From positions 186,001 to 250,000 of the forward strand of contig CAVZWN010000004.1 of assembly GCA_963779055.1 (NCBI GenBank): 64,000 nt of DNA. The letters run 5' to 3'. Position 1 is the first letter of the stretch, and each line of letters starts with the position of its first letter. This DNA is from Sulfurimicrobium sp963779055. GTDB taxonomy: Bacteria > Pseudomonadota > Gammaproteobacteria > Burkholderiales > Sulfuricellaceae. Under the pieces are notes generated by a model. It worked only from the letters and a program-made list of their open reading frames with translations. It was not told where the DNA came from and searched no databases. Shown piece after piece: positions 51,997 through 60,258 of the stretch. Made by a program: the position numbers and the translations under genes.

Positions 51997-52121
51997 CTCC
52001 CCCTTGTCAGGGGGAGGACCCGCGCGCCCCTCACCGCTACAGGCGCCTTCTGACAATGTAAAGGTGGAGAGACTCTCCACTTCCGGCCCCTCCCCTGGCA
52101 AGGGGAGGACGGGAGGGGTTA
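51985..52121. repeat. Intergenic inverted-repeat element, family A copy 3
   Basis: Begins AAACCCCCTCTGACTCCCCC followed by TTGTCAGGGGGAGG, and ends with CTGGCAAGGGGAGGACGGGA then GGGGTTAG. It overlaps the end of the molybdopterin gene (stop at 51996) and sits in the convergent gap with greB. Confidence 0.75.
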
Positions 52122-52153
52122 GAGACTGGGAACCGCCTCAAACCGCGACGTTC

Positions 52154-52708
52154 TCAGCCATCCAGCGCAACATAGCGAATTTCCACCACGTCCAGCTCCT
52201 CCACCCCGCCCGGCGTGCGCAGCGTCACCACATCGCCTTCCCGCGCCTTGATCAGCGCACTCGCCAGAGGTGAAACCCAGCTGATGCGGCCCCGCCCCAC
52301 ATCCACTTCGTCCAGACCGACGATGCTGTAGGTTTTTTCTTCGCCGGCCTGATTGCTCACCGTGACCGTCGCGCCGAAGAACACCTGGTCGCAATCCCCG
52401 CGCTGTGCGGGGTCGATTACTTCAGAATGCTCCAGCCGTTTGGAAAGAAAACGGATGCGGCGGTCGATTTCGCGCAGGCGTTTCTTGCCGTAGATGTAAT
52501 CGCCGTTTTCCGAACGGTCGCCGTTGGAGGCGGCCCAGGTAATGGTCTTGACCAGTTCCGGGCGCTCCGTTTTCCATAGCTGGTCGAATTCGTCCATCAG
52601 GCTCCGGTAGCCGCCGGGCGTGATGTAGTTTTTCACCCCTTGCGGCAGCTTGGGCAGATCGTCGAGGTCTTCGTCGTCCTCGCTTTCCTTGGTAAACGCT
52701 TTACTCAT
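52154..52708 (-). CDS. greB: Transcription elongation factor GreB
   Basis: A 184-residue factor that rescues stalled RNA polymerase by stimulating RNA cleavage. The start MSKAFTKESEDD at 52708 is preferred over a codon 4 residues upstream. The N-terminal coiled coil has NGDRSENGDYIYGKKRLREI (acidic tip region), and the C-terminal FKBP-like domain has ISWVSPLASALIKAREGDVV. The basic patch supports GreB rather than GreA. It overlaps the end of pcm by 8 bp, so the two are translated together. Confidence 0.93.
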   Translation of the reverse strand: MSKAFTKESEDDEDLDDLPKLPQGVKNYITPGGYRSLMDEFDQLWKTERPELVKTITWAASNGDRSENGDYIYGKKRLREIDRRIRFLSKRLEHSEVIDPAQRGDCDQVFFGATVTVSNQAGEEKTYSIVGLDEVDVGRGRISWVSPLASALIKAREGDVVTLRTPGGVEELDVVEIRYVALDG

Positions 52709-53384
52709 CCATTGCTCCATGATCGCCGGTCAGCGGCACGAAGGTCACCGGCAGTATGTTTCGGGTTGTCACTACGCCGTCCCTGTCTTTTTCCAGCAGC
52801 AAGAGGTCCTGGCGCCTATAGGGCAAGCCCACCGGAATCACCATGCGGCCGCCGGGTTTGAGTTGTTCAACCAGGGGAGGCGGAATTTCGGGCGCGGCAG
52901 CCGTCACGATAATGCCGTCGAAAGGCGCATGTTCCGCCCAACCCTGATAGCCATCGCCCTGCCGCACCGTCACATTGCCATAGCCCAGGCGCGACAGGCG
53001 TTCCTGCGCCGCCTGCGCCAGTTCGGGTACGATTTCCACTGAATACACCCACTTCACCAAGCGCGACAGCACCGCGCTCTGGTAACCAGAACCGCAGCCG
53101 ACTTCGAGCACGACGTGATGCGGCCGGGCTGCCAGCAGGTCGCTCATCAGCGCCACGATAAAAGGCTGCGAAATGGTCTGCCCACTGCCAATCGACAGCG
53201 GACCATTATCATAGGCGCATGCCTCAAGCCCTTGCGGAACGAAAGCATGGCGCGGCACCTGCCGCATCGCCTCAAGGACGCGCGGATCAAGCCCGGACTT
53301 GCCAATCCAGGCGTGTGTTTCAGAAGTTTCCCAGCCGATGTCGCGCAGCATGCGTTCGATCCCGGCATGGATTTTTGTGGTCAT
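52701..53384 (-). CDS. pcm: Protein-L-isoaspartate O-methyltransferase
   Basis: A 227-residue repair methyltransferase acting on damaged aspartyl residues. GSGQTISQPFIVALM near residue 66 is the family signature, VLEVGCGSGYQSAVLSRL near 95 is the SAM motif, and PFDGIIVTAAAPEIPP near 155 is motif II. The length fits the family. It is divergent from the EI24 gene, with 69 bp between them. Upstream of greB in one operon. Confidence 0.95.
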   Translation of the reverse strand: MTTKIHAGIERMLRDIGWETSETHAWIGKSGLDPRVLEAMRQVPRHAFVPQGLEACAYDNGPLSIGSGQTISQPFIVALMSDLLAARPHHVVLEVGCGSGYQSAVLSRLVKWVYSVEIVPELAQAAQERLSRLGYGNVTVRQGDGYQGWAEHAPFDGIIVTAAAPEIPPPLVEQLKPGGRMVIPVGLPYRRQDLLLLEKDRDGVVTTRNILPVTFVPLTGDHGAMDE

Positions 53385-53453
53385 GGCAAGGCGGGTTCCA
53401 GAAAAGAGGGGGACACGTTATTCTATCAAACCCATACCGTATACTTTCCCCTT

Positions 53454-54188
53454 ATGAATCTCATCAGCGCACTCAAACTCGCATTCCTGAGTCTCCTTCA
53501 TCCCCGCATGCTGGCGCTGCTCCTGCTGCCCATGGGTTTTTCGCTCCTGCTGTGGGGTGGGCTGGCCGCCTGGTTCTGGGGCGACTGGGCCCAAATGCTG
53601 GGGCACTGGCTCGCCACCAGCGCCATAGGCTCTTACGTGGAAGGCATCACCTGGCTGGCCGGATCGGCAGTGACTTTCCTGATCCTGCTGATCCTGATTC
53701 CGCTGGCCTATGTCACTGCCCTGCTCATCGTGTCGGTTTTCGCCATGCCGATGATGGTGCGCCACGTGGCGCAAAGCCGCTTCCCCAGCCTGCACCTGGA
53801 ACATGGCGGCAGCAACCTGGGCTCGGCCTGGAACAGCTTTGCCGCACTATGCATTTACCTTCTGCTGTGGATTGTGACCCTGCCCCTGTGGCTCCTGAGC
53901 GGCCCACTGGCGCTGCTGTTCCCGGTGCTGCTCAATGCCTATCTCAATCAGCGCCTGTTCCGCTATGACGCGCTGGCCGAACATGCGAGCAAGGAGGAAT
54001 TCGCCGCCCTGACGGAACGCTCAGGCAAGAAGCTCTACCTGCTTGGTGGGATTCTGGGGCTGCTGCAGTATGTGCCGCTGCTCAACTTTCTGGCGCCGGT
54101 GTACATCGGGCTGGCCTTCACCCACTTCTGCCTCGACGATCTGGAAAAACTGCGCATGGAAAAAGCCGGGCTTGCAGTGGCCGGATAA
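53454..54188 (+). CDS. EI24 domain-containing membrane protein (CysZ-like)
   Basis: A 244-residue membrane protein starting MNLISALKLAFLSLLHPRML at 53454. A longer in-frame ATG at 53115 lies inside pcm on the other strand and was rejected. Hydrophobic segments are at about 22-45, 70-95, 130-165 and 190-215. The sequence belongs to the EI24/CysZ family (SALKLAFLSLLHPRM, PLLNFLAPVYIGLAFTHF). CysZ proteins import sulfate, but this paralogue type is broad and no cys genes are nearby, so the transported substrate is not assigned. Confidence 0.82.
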   Translation: MNLISALKLAFLSLLHPRMLALLLLPMGFSLLLWGGLAAWFWGDWAQMLGHWLATSAIGSYVEGITWLAGSAVTFLILLILIPLAYVTALLIVSVFAMPMMVRHVAQSRFPSLHLEHGGSNLGSAWNSFAALCIYLLLWIVTLPLWLLSGPLALLFPVLLNAYLNQRLFRYDALAEHASKEEFAALTERSGKKLYLLGGILGLLQYVPLLNFLAPVYIGLAFTHFCLDDLEKLRMEKAGLAVAG

Positions 54189-54246
54189 ACCCAAGGTTCG
54201 AAATCGCTAAGAACATAAAGCCAGAATTTTGTGCTCGCATCGACTT

Positions 54247-54352
54247 TAACCCCCCTCAATCCCCCCTTATCAGGGGGGAAGCCAGACACGCTACCCCGCT
54301 ACGCGCCTCCCCGAACTACCCCTCCCCTGACAAGGGGAGGCTGGGAGGGGTT
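54247..54352. repeat. Intergenic inverted-repeat element, family A copy 4
   Basis: Starts TAACCCCCCTCAATCCCCCC followed by TTATCAGGGGGGA, and ends CTGACAAGGGGAGGCTGGGA then GGGGTT. A partial second copy of the outer end (GGGAGGCCGGGAGGGATT) follows to about 54370. It fills the convergent gap between EI24 and the thioredoxin-HEAT gene. Confidence 0.75.
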
Positions 54353-54417
54353 GGGAGGCCGGGAGGGATTCCACCTTTCTCCGTAAACGCTCTGGCTAAC
54401 TACTTATTTCCGGGCAA

Positions 54418-55065
54418 TTACCGAGGACCCATTTCCTCCAGCGCTTCGGCAGCGATCTCGCGCACTTCGGCGCTCTCGTCAGCCAGGCAGTCCTTGAGGT
54501 AAGGGACAATAGCTTCGCCGCCGATGAGCGACAGATAATGACAGGCATCGGCCCGCGTCAGCGCATCCGCATTTTGGGTCAGTTCGCCCAGGCCGGGGAT
54601 CATCACCTCGGCGATGGAGTCGCCCTGAAACTCTTCCAGCACTGCACCGATTCCCAGGCGCACCGCCATGCTGGATTCCGCATCGGCCAGCAGCGTCACC
54701 AGCGCCAGCAGGCGCTGCGGCTGCTGGCGTGCCATGGCTTCCACCTTGTCGCGGCGGCCATTCTTGAGCAGATGCAGGAAAAACTCCGGCATGCCGCGCG
54801 GCGTGCCGGAAAGCTCAGCCCAGCGGCGCAATTCACCGGGCGTCTGCACGCCTTCCAGCTCGAATTCGCCGATCCGCGTCCAGGGCACGGTGCGCACCCC
54901 AAGGGCGGCTGCCTGATCCGGATGCACCGCGATATTGACCGCTTCCAGCCGTCCGATCACCCCCTCCTTCACCAACCCGGACAAGCCTTCCAGCACCGCA
55001 GGGCAATGCGGACAACCTGGGGCCAGCAGGAGCAATGCATCAGGCACTTCACGCAGTTCTGCCAT
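54418..55065 (-). CDS. Thioredoxin-fold protein with C-terminal HEAT repeats
   Basis: A 215-residue protein. The N-terminal ~75 residues are thioredoxin-like, with active-site CPHC (LLAPGCPHCPAVLEGLSG) near residue 18 and a TVPW cis-proline-type loop near 59. Residues about 105-215 form HEAT-like helices, including LTRADACHYLSLIGGEAIVP and SAEVREIAAEALEEMG. No signal peptide, so the redox site would be cytoplasmic. It is 3 bp after hda and shares its operon with the FNR-like reductase upstream. The client of the HEAT part is unknown. Confidence 0.75.
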   Translation of the reverse strand: MAELREVPDALLLLAPGCPHCPAVLEGLSGLVKEGVIGRLEAVNIAVHPDQAAALGVRTVPWTRIGEFELEGVQTPGELRRWAELSGTPRGMPEFFLHLLKNGRRDKVEAMARQQPQRLLALVTLLADAESSMAVRLGIGAVLEEFQGDSIAEVMIPGLGELTQNADALTRADACHYLSLIGGEAIVPYLKDCLADESAEVREIAAEALEEMGPR

Positions 55066-55068
55066 GGC

Positions 55069-55745
55069 TTACAACTCCATTTCGATTTGCAGCAACTGGC
55101 GCAGCAAGGGCACCGTGACCGGGCGCTGCTGCTCCAGGGTGATGCGGTCCAGGGCATCGAGCACCGCCATCAGGGAAGGCAGGTCGCGCCGCCAGTGGCG
55201 CAGCAGGTAATCCAGCACTTCCTGCGGCAAGGAAAAGCCGCGCGCCCTGGCGTGTTCCTGCAAGGCCTGTGCCTTTTCCATATCGCTCAGCCCCTGCACC
55301 TGATAAACCAGACCCCAGCCGAGACGGGTCGCCACGTCGGGGCGCACTTCAAGCTGCGCGGGAGGACACGGGCCGCTGGCCACGAAAGCGCCTCCGTTCT
55401 CGCGCAGATCGTTGTAGAGATTGAACAGGGCGATCTGATCTTCGGCATTCAGCTGAGCGACATCATCCACTGCCACCAGCATCCCGGCATCCGGCTGAAC
55501 GGGGATGGCCTCGCCCGCCGTCACCAGCAAGGCAGGCCGCCCCGCTTCCTGAGCGGCCGCAACCAGGCCGTGCAGGAGATGCGTTTTTCCGCTGCCGGCC
55601 TCACCCCAGAGGTAAACGGCGCGTTCGCGCCCGCTGCCTGCCAGCAGGTGCGCAATGTCTGCACCAGCTCGGCATTGCGCCCGGCGACGAAATTGTCCAG
55701 CGTGGGCGAAAAAACGGGGGAGATTTCCAGCAGCAACTGTTTCAT
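55069..55745 (-). pseudogene. hda: DnaA regulatory inactivator Hda, one -1 frameshift
   Basis: Near 55647 one base is missing (ACCTGCTGG where ACC CTG CTG keeps frame). Restoring it gives 225 residues, the normal Hda length, with no other stop. Hda with the beta clamp stimulates ATP hydrolysis by DnaA. The N-terminal MKQLLLEISP is the clamp-binding motif. GEAGSGKTHLLHG, in the second frame, is Walker A, and MLVAVDDVAQLN is Walker B. The gene normally carries no nonsense changes in free-living betaproteobacteria, so sequencing error is a leading explanation. It lies between the FNR-like reductase and the thioredoxin-HEAT gene. Confidence 0.85.
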
Positions 55746-55748
55746 AAA

Positions 55749-56765
55749 TCAGAAGCGCAGGAACGAATCAATATGCAACTGCGCTTCAGGCAGGCCGTGT
55801 TCGAGCAGCAAGGCACGCGCCTGCGGCACGGCGTGCTCGGGGCCGGTCATGTAGATCCGGCAGCGCGACAGATTGGGATGCTCCGCGACAATGCGCTGCG
55901 CGCCCAGCAACTGCCCGGTCTCCGTATCCGAAAACGGACTGCTCCCGGCGCCTTCATCCAGCATCGGCGTAAAGGAAAAATCATCCAGTGCATCCAGCCA
56001 GGAGCGGCACAGATTTCCCATGTAATGGCCGCCTGCCCCGGATGCCACCCAGTACAGGTGCAGCGGGTAGGCATATTCGAGCGAGATCGCATGCTCGATC
56101 AGGCTCTTGATGGGCGCGAAACCGGTGTCGTAAGCCAGAAAGATGACTTCCTCGGTCGCATCATCGTCAAAAGTGAAGTGTCCGGACGGCCCGGTCAGCA
56201 TCACTGGCTGGCTGGGTTTCAGTTCGGAAAAACAATATTCCGCGAAAGGATCGCCGGGCACGCGCTGGATGTGAAACTGCAGGTTCATTGCATTGCAGGG
56301 GCAACTGGCGATGGATTTGTTGCGCGGCGGCAAACCGGGAATCTCCAGCAGGGCATGCTGACCGGCCAGAAAGCGCAGGGACTGGCTGCGCGGCGTGCGC
56401 AGATGCACCACCATCACGTCCGGATGAGGATGTTCCAGCCGGGAGACCCGCGTTTCGATCTGCTGCAGCGGCATATCTTCAACACCACCCGCTTCCCGCA
56501 CCTCGATTTCCAGATCTTCCTGCGTGCAGGCCTTGCAGGTCAGAAAATAGCCGGCAGCCTTTTCAGCGGCGCTGAACTGGTAATCGTGCATGCCATCAGG
56601 CGTCAGACGGCCAGAAACCAGACGCGCCTTGCACTCGCCGCAGGCACCGCTGTTGCAGCTGTAGGGAATGGAGATCCCGGCACGCAGCGCCCCGTCCAGC
56701 AACGTCTCGCGAGGGCTGATGTTAAATTCGCGCCCACTGGGCAGAATGCGGATTTTTGCGGTCAT
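55749..56765 (-). CDS. 2Fe-2S ferredoxin-FNR-type reductase (CDP-6-deoxy-delta-3,4-glucoseen reductase-like)
   Basis: A 338-residue protein. The N-terminal plant-type ferredoxin domain has CNSGACGEC near 37 and a fourth cysteine in FLTCKAC for the 2Fe-2S cluster. The FNR-like part follows. The FAD motif usually RxYS is RNKS (LPPRNKSIAS) near 147, and the NAD-site GGTG is replaced by AYDTGFAPI near 212, so flavin or nucleotide binding may be altered. It belongs to the RfbI/AscD-like group, whose members feed electrons to RfbH. It precedes hda by 3 bp and is divergent from purM. Whether it is the RfbH partner is unproven. Confidence 0.75.
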   Translation of the reverse strand: MTAKIRILPSGREFNISPRETLLDGALRAGISIPYSCNSGACGECKARLVSGRLTPDGMHDYQFSAAEKAAGYFLTCKACTQEDLEIEVREAGGVEDMPLQQIETRVSRLEHPHPDVMVVHLRTPRSQSLRFLAGQHALLEIPGLPPRNKSIASCPCNAMNLQFHIQRVPGDPFAEYCFSELKPSQPVMLTGPSGHFTFDDDATEEVIFLAYDTGFAPIKSLIEHAISLEYAYPLHLYWVASGAGGHYMGNLCRSWLDALDDFSFTPMLDEGAGSSPFSDTETGQLLGAQRIVAEHPNLSRCRIYMTGPEHAVPQARALLLEHGLPEAQLHIDSFLRF

Positions 56766-56875
56766 AAGTCGCGAAAGAATAGCATATCTGCCCGAATGTC
56801 AGATCGCTCCGGGGCAACAGCATGGGGGTCATTTGAGGTAAAATGGCACAAATTTTTTGCCGCCATGGAATACAA

Positions 56876-57925
56876 ATGAATCCCTCCGAACCCTCCAAGA
56901 CCTCCCTTTCCTACCGCGATGCCGGCGTGGATATCGATGCCGGCGATGCGCTGGTGGAAAACATCAAGCCCTTCGCCAAGCGCACCATGCGTCCTGAAGT
57001 CCTGGGCGGTCTGGGCGGTTTCGGCGCGATGTTCGAAATCAGCAAGAAATATAACAACCCGGTGCTGGTATCCGGCACCGACGGCGTCGGCACCAAGCTG
57101 AAACTGGCGTTCATGACCGGCAAGCACGACACCATCGGCATCGACCTGGTCGCCATGAGCGTCAACGACATCCTGGTACAGGGCGCCGAGCCGCTGTTCT
57201 TCCTCGACTATTTCGCCTGCGGCAAGCTCGATGTGGCCACCGCCACCGATGTCGTCAAGGGCATCGCAGCAGGCTGCGAACAGGCCGGCTGCGCATTGAT
57301 CGGCGGCGAAACGGCGGAAATGCCCGGCATGTATCCGGCCGGTGAATACGATCTGGCCGGATTCGCCGTGGGCGCAGTAGAGAAGGACAAGATCATCACC
57401 GGCCAGACCATCAACGCAGGCGACGTGGTGCTGGGCCTGGCTTCCAGCGGCGCGCACTCCAATGGCTACTCGCTGGTGCGCAAAATCATCGAACGCACCG
57501 GCATCGATCTCAACAGCGACTTCCACGGCCGCCCGCTGCGCGACGTGGTGCTGGCCCCGACGCGCATTTACGTCAAACCCCTGCTCAAGCTGATGGGCGA
57601 ACTGCCGGTCAAGGGCATGGCCCATATCACCGGCGGCGGCCTGCTGGAAAACATCCCGCGCGTGCTGCCGGAAAACCTCACTGCCGTGATCCAGAAATCC
57701 AGCTGGCCCATGCCGCCGCTGTTCTCGTGGATGCAGCAGGAAGGCAACGTGGCCGAGAAGGAAATGCACCGCACCTTCAACTGCGGCATCGGCATGATCG
57801 TTATCGTGGCCCCTGAGCATGCCGAGGCCGCGCTGAACTCGCTTACTGCCAGCGGCGAACAGGTATGGCGTATCGGCCAGGTCGAAACCCGCGCCGACGG
57901 ACAAGCCCAGACGGTCGTTGAGTGA
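56876..57925 (+). CDS. purM: Phosphoribosylformylglycinamidine cyclo-ligase
   Basis: A 349-residue AIR synthetase of purine biosynthesis, starting MNPSEPSKTSLSYRDAGVDI at 56876; an upstream in-frame ATG is less likely. ATP-binding motifs include SGTDGVGTKLKLAF near 58 and GGETAEMPGMY near 140. HITGGGLLENIPRVLP near 250 is also typical. The length matches PurM. Its stop overlaps purN (ATGA-like, TGAGTGA context), so the two purine genes are coupled. Divergent from the FNR-like gene. Confidence 0.97.
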   Translation: MNPSEPSKTSLSYRDAGVDIDAGDALVENIKPFAKRTMRPEVLGGLGGFGAMFEISKKYNNPVLVSGTDGVGTKLKLAFMTGKHDTIGIDLVAMSVNDILVQGAEPLFFLDYFACGKLDVATATDVVKGIAAGCEQAGCALIGGETAEMPGMYPAGEYDLAGFAVGAVEKDKIITGQTINAGDVVLGLASSGAHSNGYSLVRKIIERTGIDLNSDFHGRPLRDVVLAPTRIYVKPLLKLMGELPVKGMAHITGGGLLENIPRVLPENLTAVIQKSSWPMPPLFSWMQQEGNVAEKEMHRTFNCGIGMIVIVAPEHAEAALNSLTASGEQVWRIGQVETRADGQAQTVVE

Positions 57926-58557
57926 AACGCGTCGTCATCCTCATTTCAGGGCGCGGCAGCAACATGCAGGCGATCCTGGAAGCCGGTCTGCCGGTAGAGA
58001 TCGCTGCGGTCATCAGCAACAGGCCTGAAGCAAAAGGCCTGGAAATCGCGGCCCAGCATGGCATCGCTACTTCCGTGGTAGACCACCGGCTGCACCCCAG
58101 CCGGGGACAATTTGATACCGCCCTGGCGAAAGCAATCGACAGCTTCCATCCGGACCTGGTCGTTCTGGCCGGCTTCATGCGCATCCTGACCGAAGATTTC
58201 GTCAACCGTTATCAGGGTCGCCTGATCAACATCCACCCTGCCCTGCTGCCTGCCTTTCCCGGCCTCGACACGCATGAGAAAGCCTTGCAGGAAGGCGTCA
58301 GAGTCCACGGCTGCACCGTTCACTTCGTCACGCCCACCGTAGATCATGGCCCCATCATCTCCCAGGCTGCCGTGCCGGTGTTGTCCGATGACACACCTGA
58401 CGCGCTGGCAGCCAGGGTGCTGGAACAGGAGCACCTGATCTACCCCGAAGCCATCCGCTGGTTTGCCGAAGGCCGCATCCATCTGCAACAGAACCGGGTA
58501 AAAGTGGATATTGCGCAGGCCTCCACTCCTGCGATGAGGTCGCCATGGGCCGTCTGA
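57922..58557 (+). CDS. purN: Phosphoribosylglycinamide formyltransferase
   Basis: A 211-residue GAR transformylase using 10-formyltetrahydrofolate. GRGSNMQAILEAG near residue 9 binds the substrate phosphate. INIHPALLPAFPGLDTHEKAL near 105 includes the catalytic Asn and His, and THFVTPTVDHGPI-like HFVTPTVDHGPI near 135 has the catalytic Asp. Length fits the family. The start is GTG at 57922 within the purM stop. The end overlaps the DUF3108 gene by 13 bp. Confidence 0.96.
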   Translation: MKRVVILISGRGSNMQAILEAGLPVEIAAVISNRPEAKGLEIAAQHGIATSVVDHRLHPSRGQFDTALAKAIDSFHPDLVVLAGFMRILTEDFVNRYQGRLINIHPALLPAFPGLDTHEKALQEGVRVHGCTVHFVTPTVDHGPIISQAAVPVLSDDTPDALAARVLEQEHLIYPEAIRWFAEGRIHLQQNRVKVDIAQASTPAMRSPWAV

Positions 58558-59267
58558 TCCTCCTTTTTCTGGCGCTGGTCAGCTTCGCGGCACAGGCCGC
58601 GCCACCGAAAAAAATCGACGCCACTTATCGGGTGCTGAAAAGCGGCCAGATCGTGGGCAAGGTCACCGAACATTTTGAACATGATGGCAAGCGCTACCGC
58701 ATCGAAAGCACGACGGCCGCAATTGGCATTTTCGCGCTCTTTGCCAAGGGTAACATCCGCCTCGTCAGCGAAGGGGAAGTCACTAAAAACGGCCTGCGCC
58801 CACTGCATTTCGAGCACCATCGCGGTTCTGATCCGGCCAAACTGGTCGTGGCCGACTTTGACTGGGAAAAACGCATCGTCAGCCACAAATACGACGGGAA
58901 GGTCGAAACCGCACCGCTCGAAGACGGTGTGCAGGACCGCATCAGCCAGCACTATCAGTTCATGTTTCAGCCGCCAAAAAACAAGGATATCGACATCCAC
59001 CTGAGTACCGGGCGCCAACTCAACCTCTACAACTATCGTGTAGTCGGAGAAGAACCTGCACAGACACCTATTGGCCTCTTCAAGGCCGTGCATATCTCCA
59101 AACAGCGCACGCCGGATGAAGACGGCATCGACTTGTGGCTGGCTAAAACCCGGCACTATTTTCCGGTGCGCATTCTTTTCGATGAAAAGGATGGCGGCAA
59201 GCTGGAACAGCAACTGGAAAGTCTGTATCCCCCGGCAGCCACTGAGCTCAAACCCGCCAAACGGTGA
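58545..59267 (+). CDS. DUF3108 domain-containing periplasmic protein
   Basis: A 240-residue protein with a signal peptide (about 1-18, cleaved near AQAA). The rest is a DUF3108 beta-rich domain with YRVLKSGQIVGKV, HDGKRYRIEST, a central FHFxHHRGSD-like LHFEHHRGSD and the C-terminal WLAKTRHYFPVRILFDEKD. DUF3108 proteins are envelope proteins of unknown function, and some resemble lipoprotein-carrier folds. It overlaps purN by 13 bp and the next, longer paralogue by 4 bp. No catalytic residues are recognised. Confidence 0.82.
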   Translation: MGRLILLFLALVSFAAQAAPPKKIDATYRVLKSGQIVGKVTEHFEHDGKRYRIESTTAAIGIFALFAKGNIRLVSEGEVTKNGLRPLHFEHHRGSDPAKLVVADFDWEKRIVSHKYDGKVETAPLEDGVQDRISQHYQFMFQPPKNKDIDIHLSTGRQLNLYNYRVVGEEPAQTPIGLFKAVHISKQRTPDEDGIDLWLAKTRHYFPVRILFDEKDGGKLEQQLESLYPPAATELKPAKR

Positions 59268-60256
59268 TCCCGAGCACAGTCCAACGTTTTTTCTGGGCAC
59301 TGGCCCTGTCGCTGCTGGTTCATCTGATCGCGACTTTCGGCCCCAGCATTCCCCTGCCGGAATACCATCCCGACCCGGTCATGGAAGCGTCGATCAGGAC
59401 GCTTCCCCCTCCCGCGCCAGTATTAGCGAAGAAACCCAAACCGCGTCCCAGACCGGCACCGCGCAAGCCCCCCGAACCTGTCGCGGCCAGCACAACGCCT
59501 GAACCCGCGCCTATCGCAATTCCGGAACCCGAGCCGGCGCCCGCAACGGAGCAGGAAACACAAGCTGCAACACCGCCACCGGAGAGCGAGATTGCCGAGG
59601 AAGAACCCATCACCCTGCCGGAACACGCTGAAATCCGCTACACCCTGTACAAGGGCCGCGACGGGTTCCCGGTAGGCCGTGCCAATCACACCTGGAAGCG
59701 CGATGGCAAGCGCTACTCCATTACCCAGATCGCCGAAGCCAGCGGCATCGTGTCGCTCTTTTACAGCGGCCGCCATGTCCAGATCAGCCAGGGCGTCATC
59801 ACGGCCAGCGGCATGCAGCCGGACGCCTACTGGGTACAGCGGGGACAAAGCGCTGACAAGACCGACGCTGCCAAATTTGACTGGCAGGACAGACAGCTCA
59901 CTTTTGGCAGCGGCGGCGATATGCGCACCGTGCGTCTGCCGGATGGCACACAGGACCTGCTCAGCTTTCTCTATCAACTCGCCTTTTCTCCGCCGCTGGA
60001 GGGCAGCACCCAACTCCACATCACCACCGGGCGCAAACTGGGCAGCTATGGATACGAGTCGAGGGGAGAGGAAACAGTGGAAACGCCGCTGGGCCCCATC
60101 AAGGCGCTGCACATCGCCCAGCTGCGCCAGGATGGGGAAGAAAACACGGAAATCTGGCTAGCGACGGAGTATCATTACCTTCCCCTGAAAATCCGTTTCA
60201 CCGACAAACAAGGCAGCGTGATGGAACAAACCGTTGCCGCCATCGATATCAAATAA
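59264..60256 (+). CDS. DUF3108 protein with TonB-like N-terminus
   Basis: A 330-residue protein starting with GTG at 59264, inside the stop of the upstream paralogue (GTGA). A short cytoplasmic N-terminus leads to a hydrophobic helix, FWALALSLLVHLIATFG, with Ser16 and His20 at the spacing of the essential TonB Ser/His pair. A ~75-residue Pro/Ala/Glu-rich linker follows, with repeats of PKPRPRP and PEPEPAP. The C-terminal half is DUF3108, paralogous to the preceding gene (YTLYKGRDGFPVG, RDGKRYSITQ). It is therefore built like TonB but ends in DUF3108 instead of the TonB fold. Followed 2 bp later by the RsmB-type gene. Confidence 0.8.
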   Translation: MIPSTVQRFFWALALSLLVHLIATFGPSIPLPEYHPDPVMEASIRTLPPPAPVLAKKPKPRPRPAPRKPPEPVAASTTPEPAPIAIPEPEPAPATEQETQAATPPPESEIAEEEPITLPEHAEIRYTLYKGRDGFPVGRANHTWKRDGKRYSITQIAEASGIVSLFYSGRHVQISQGVITASGMQPDAYWVQRGQSADKTDAAKFDWQDRQLTFGSGGDMRTVRLPDGTQDLLSFLYQLAFSPPLEGSTQLHITTGRKLGSYGYESRGEETVETPLGPIKALHIAQLRQDGEENTEIWLATEYHYLPLKIRFTDKQGSVMEQTVAAIDIK

Positions 60257-60258
60257 CC

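Noticed and set aside
53115..53453. N-terminal extension of the EI24 protein
   Set aside because: It is open only because it shadows pcm on the other strand; the residues have no membrane or family pattern, and a start at 53454 fits the hydrophobic N-terminus.
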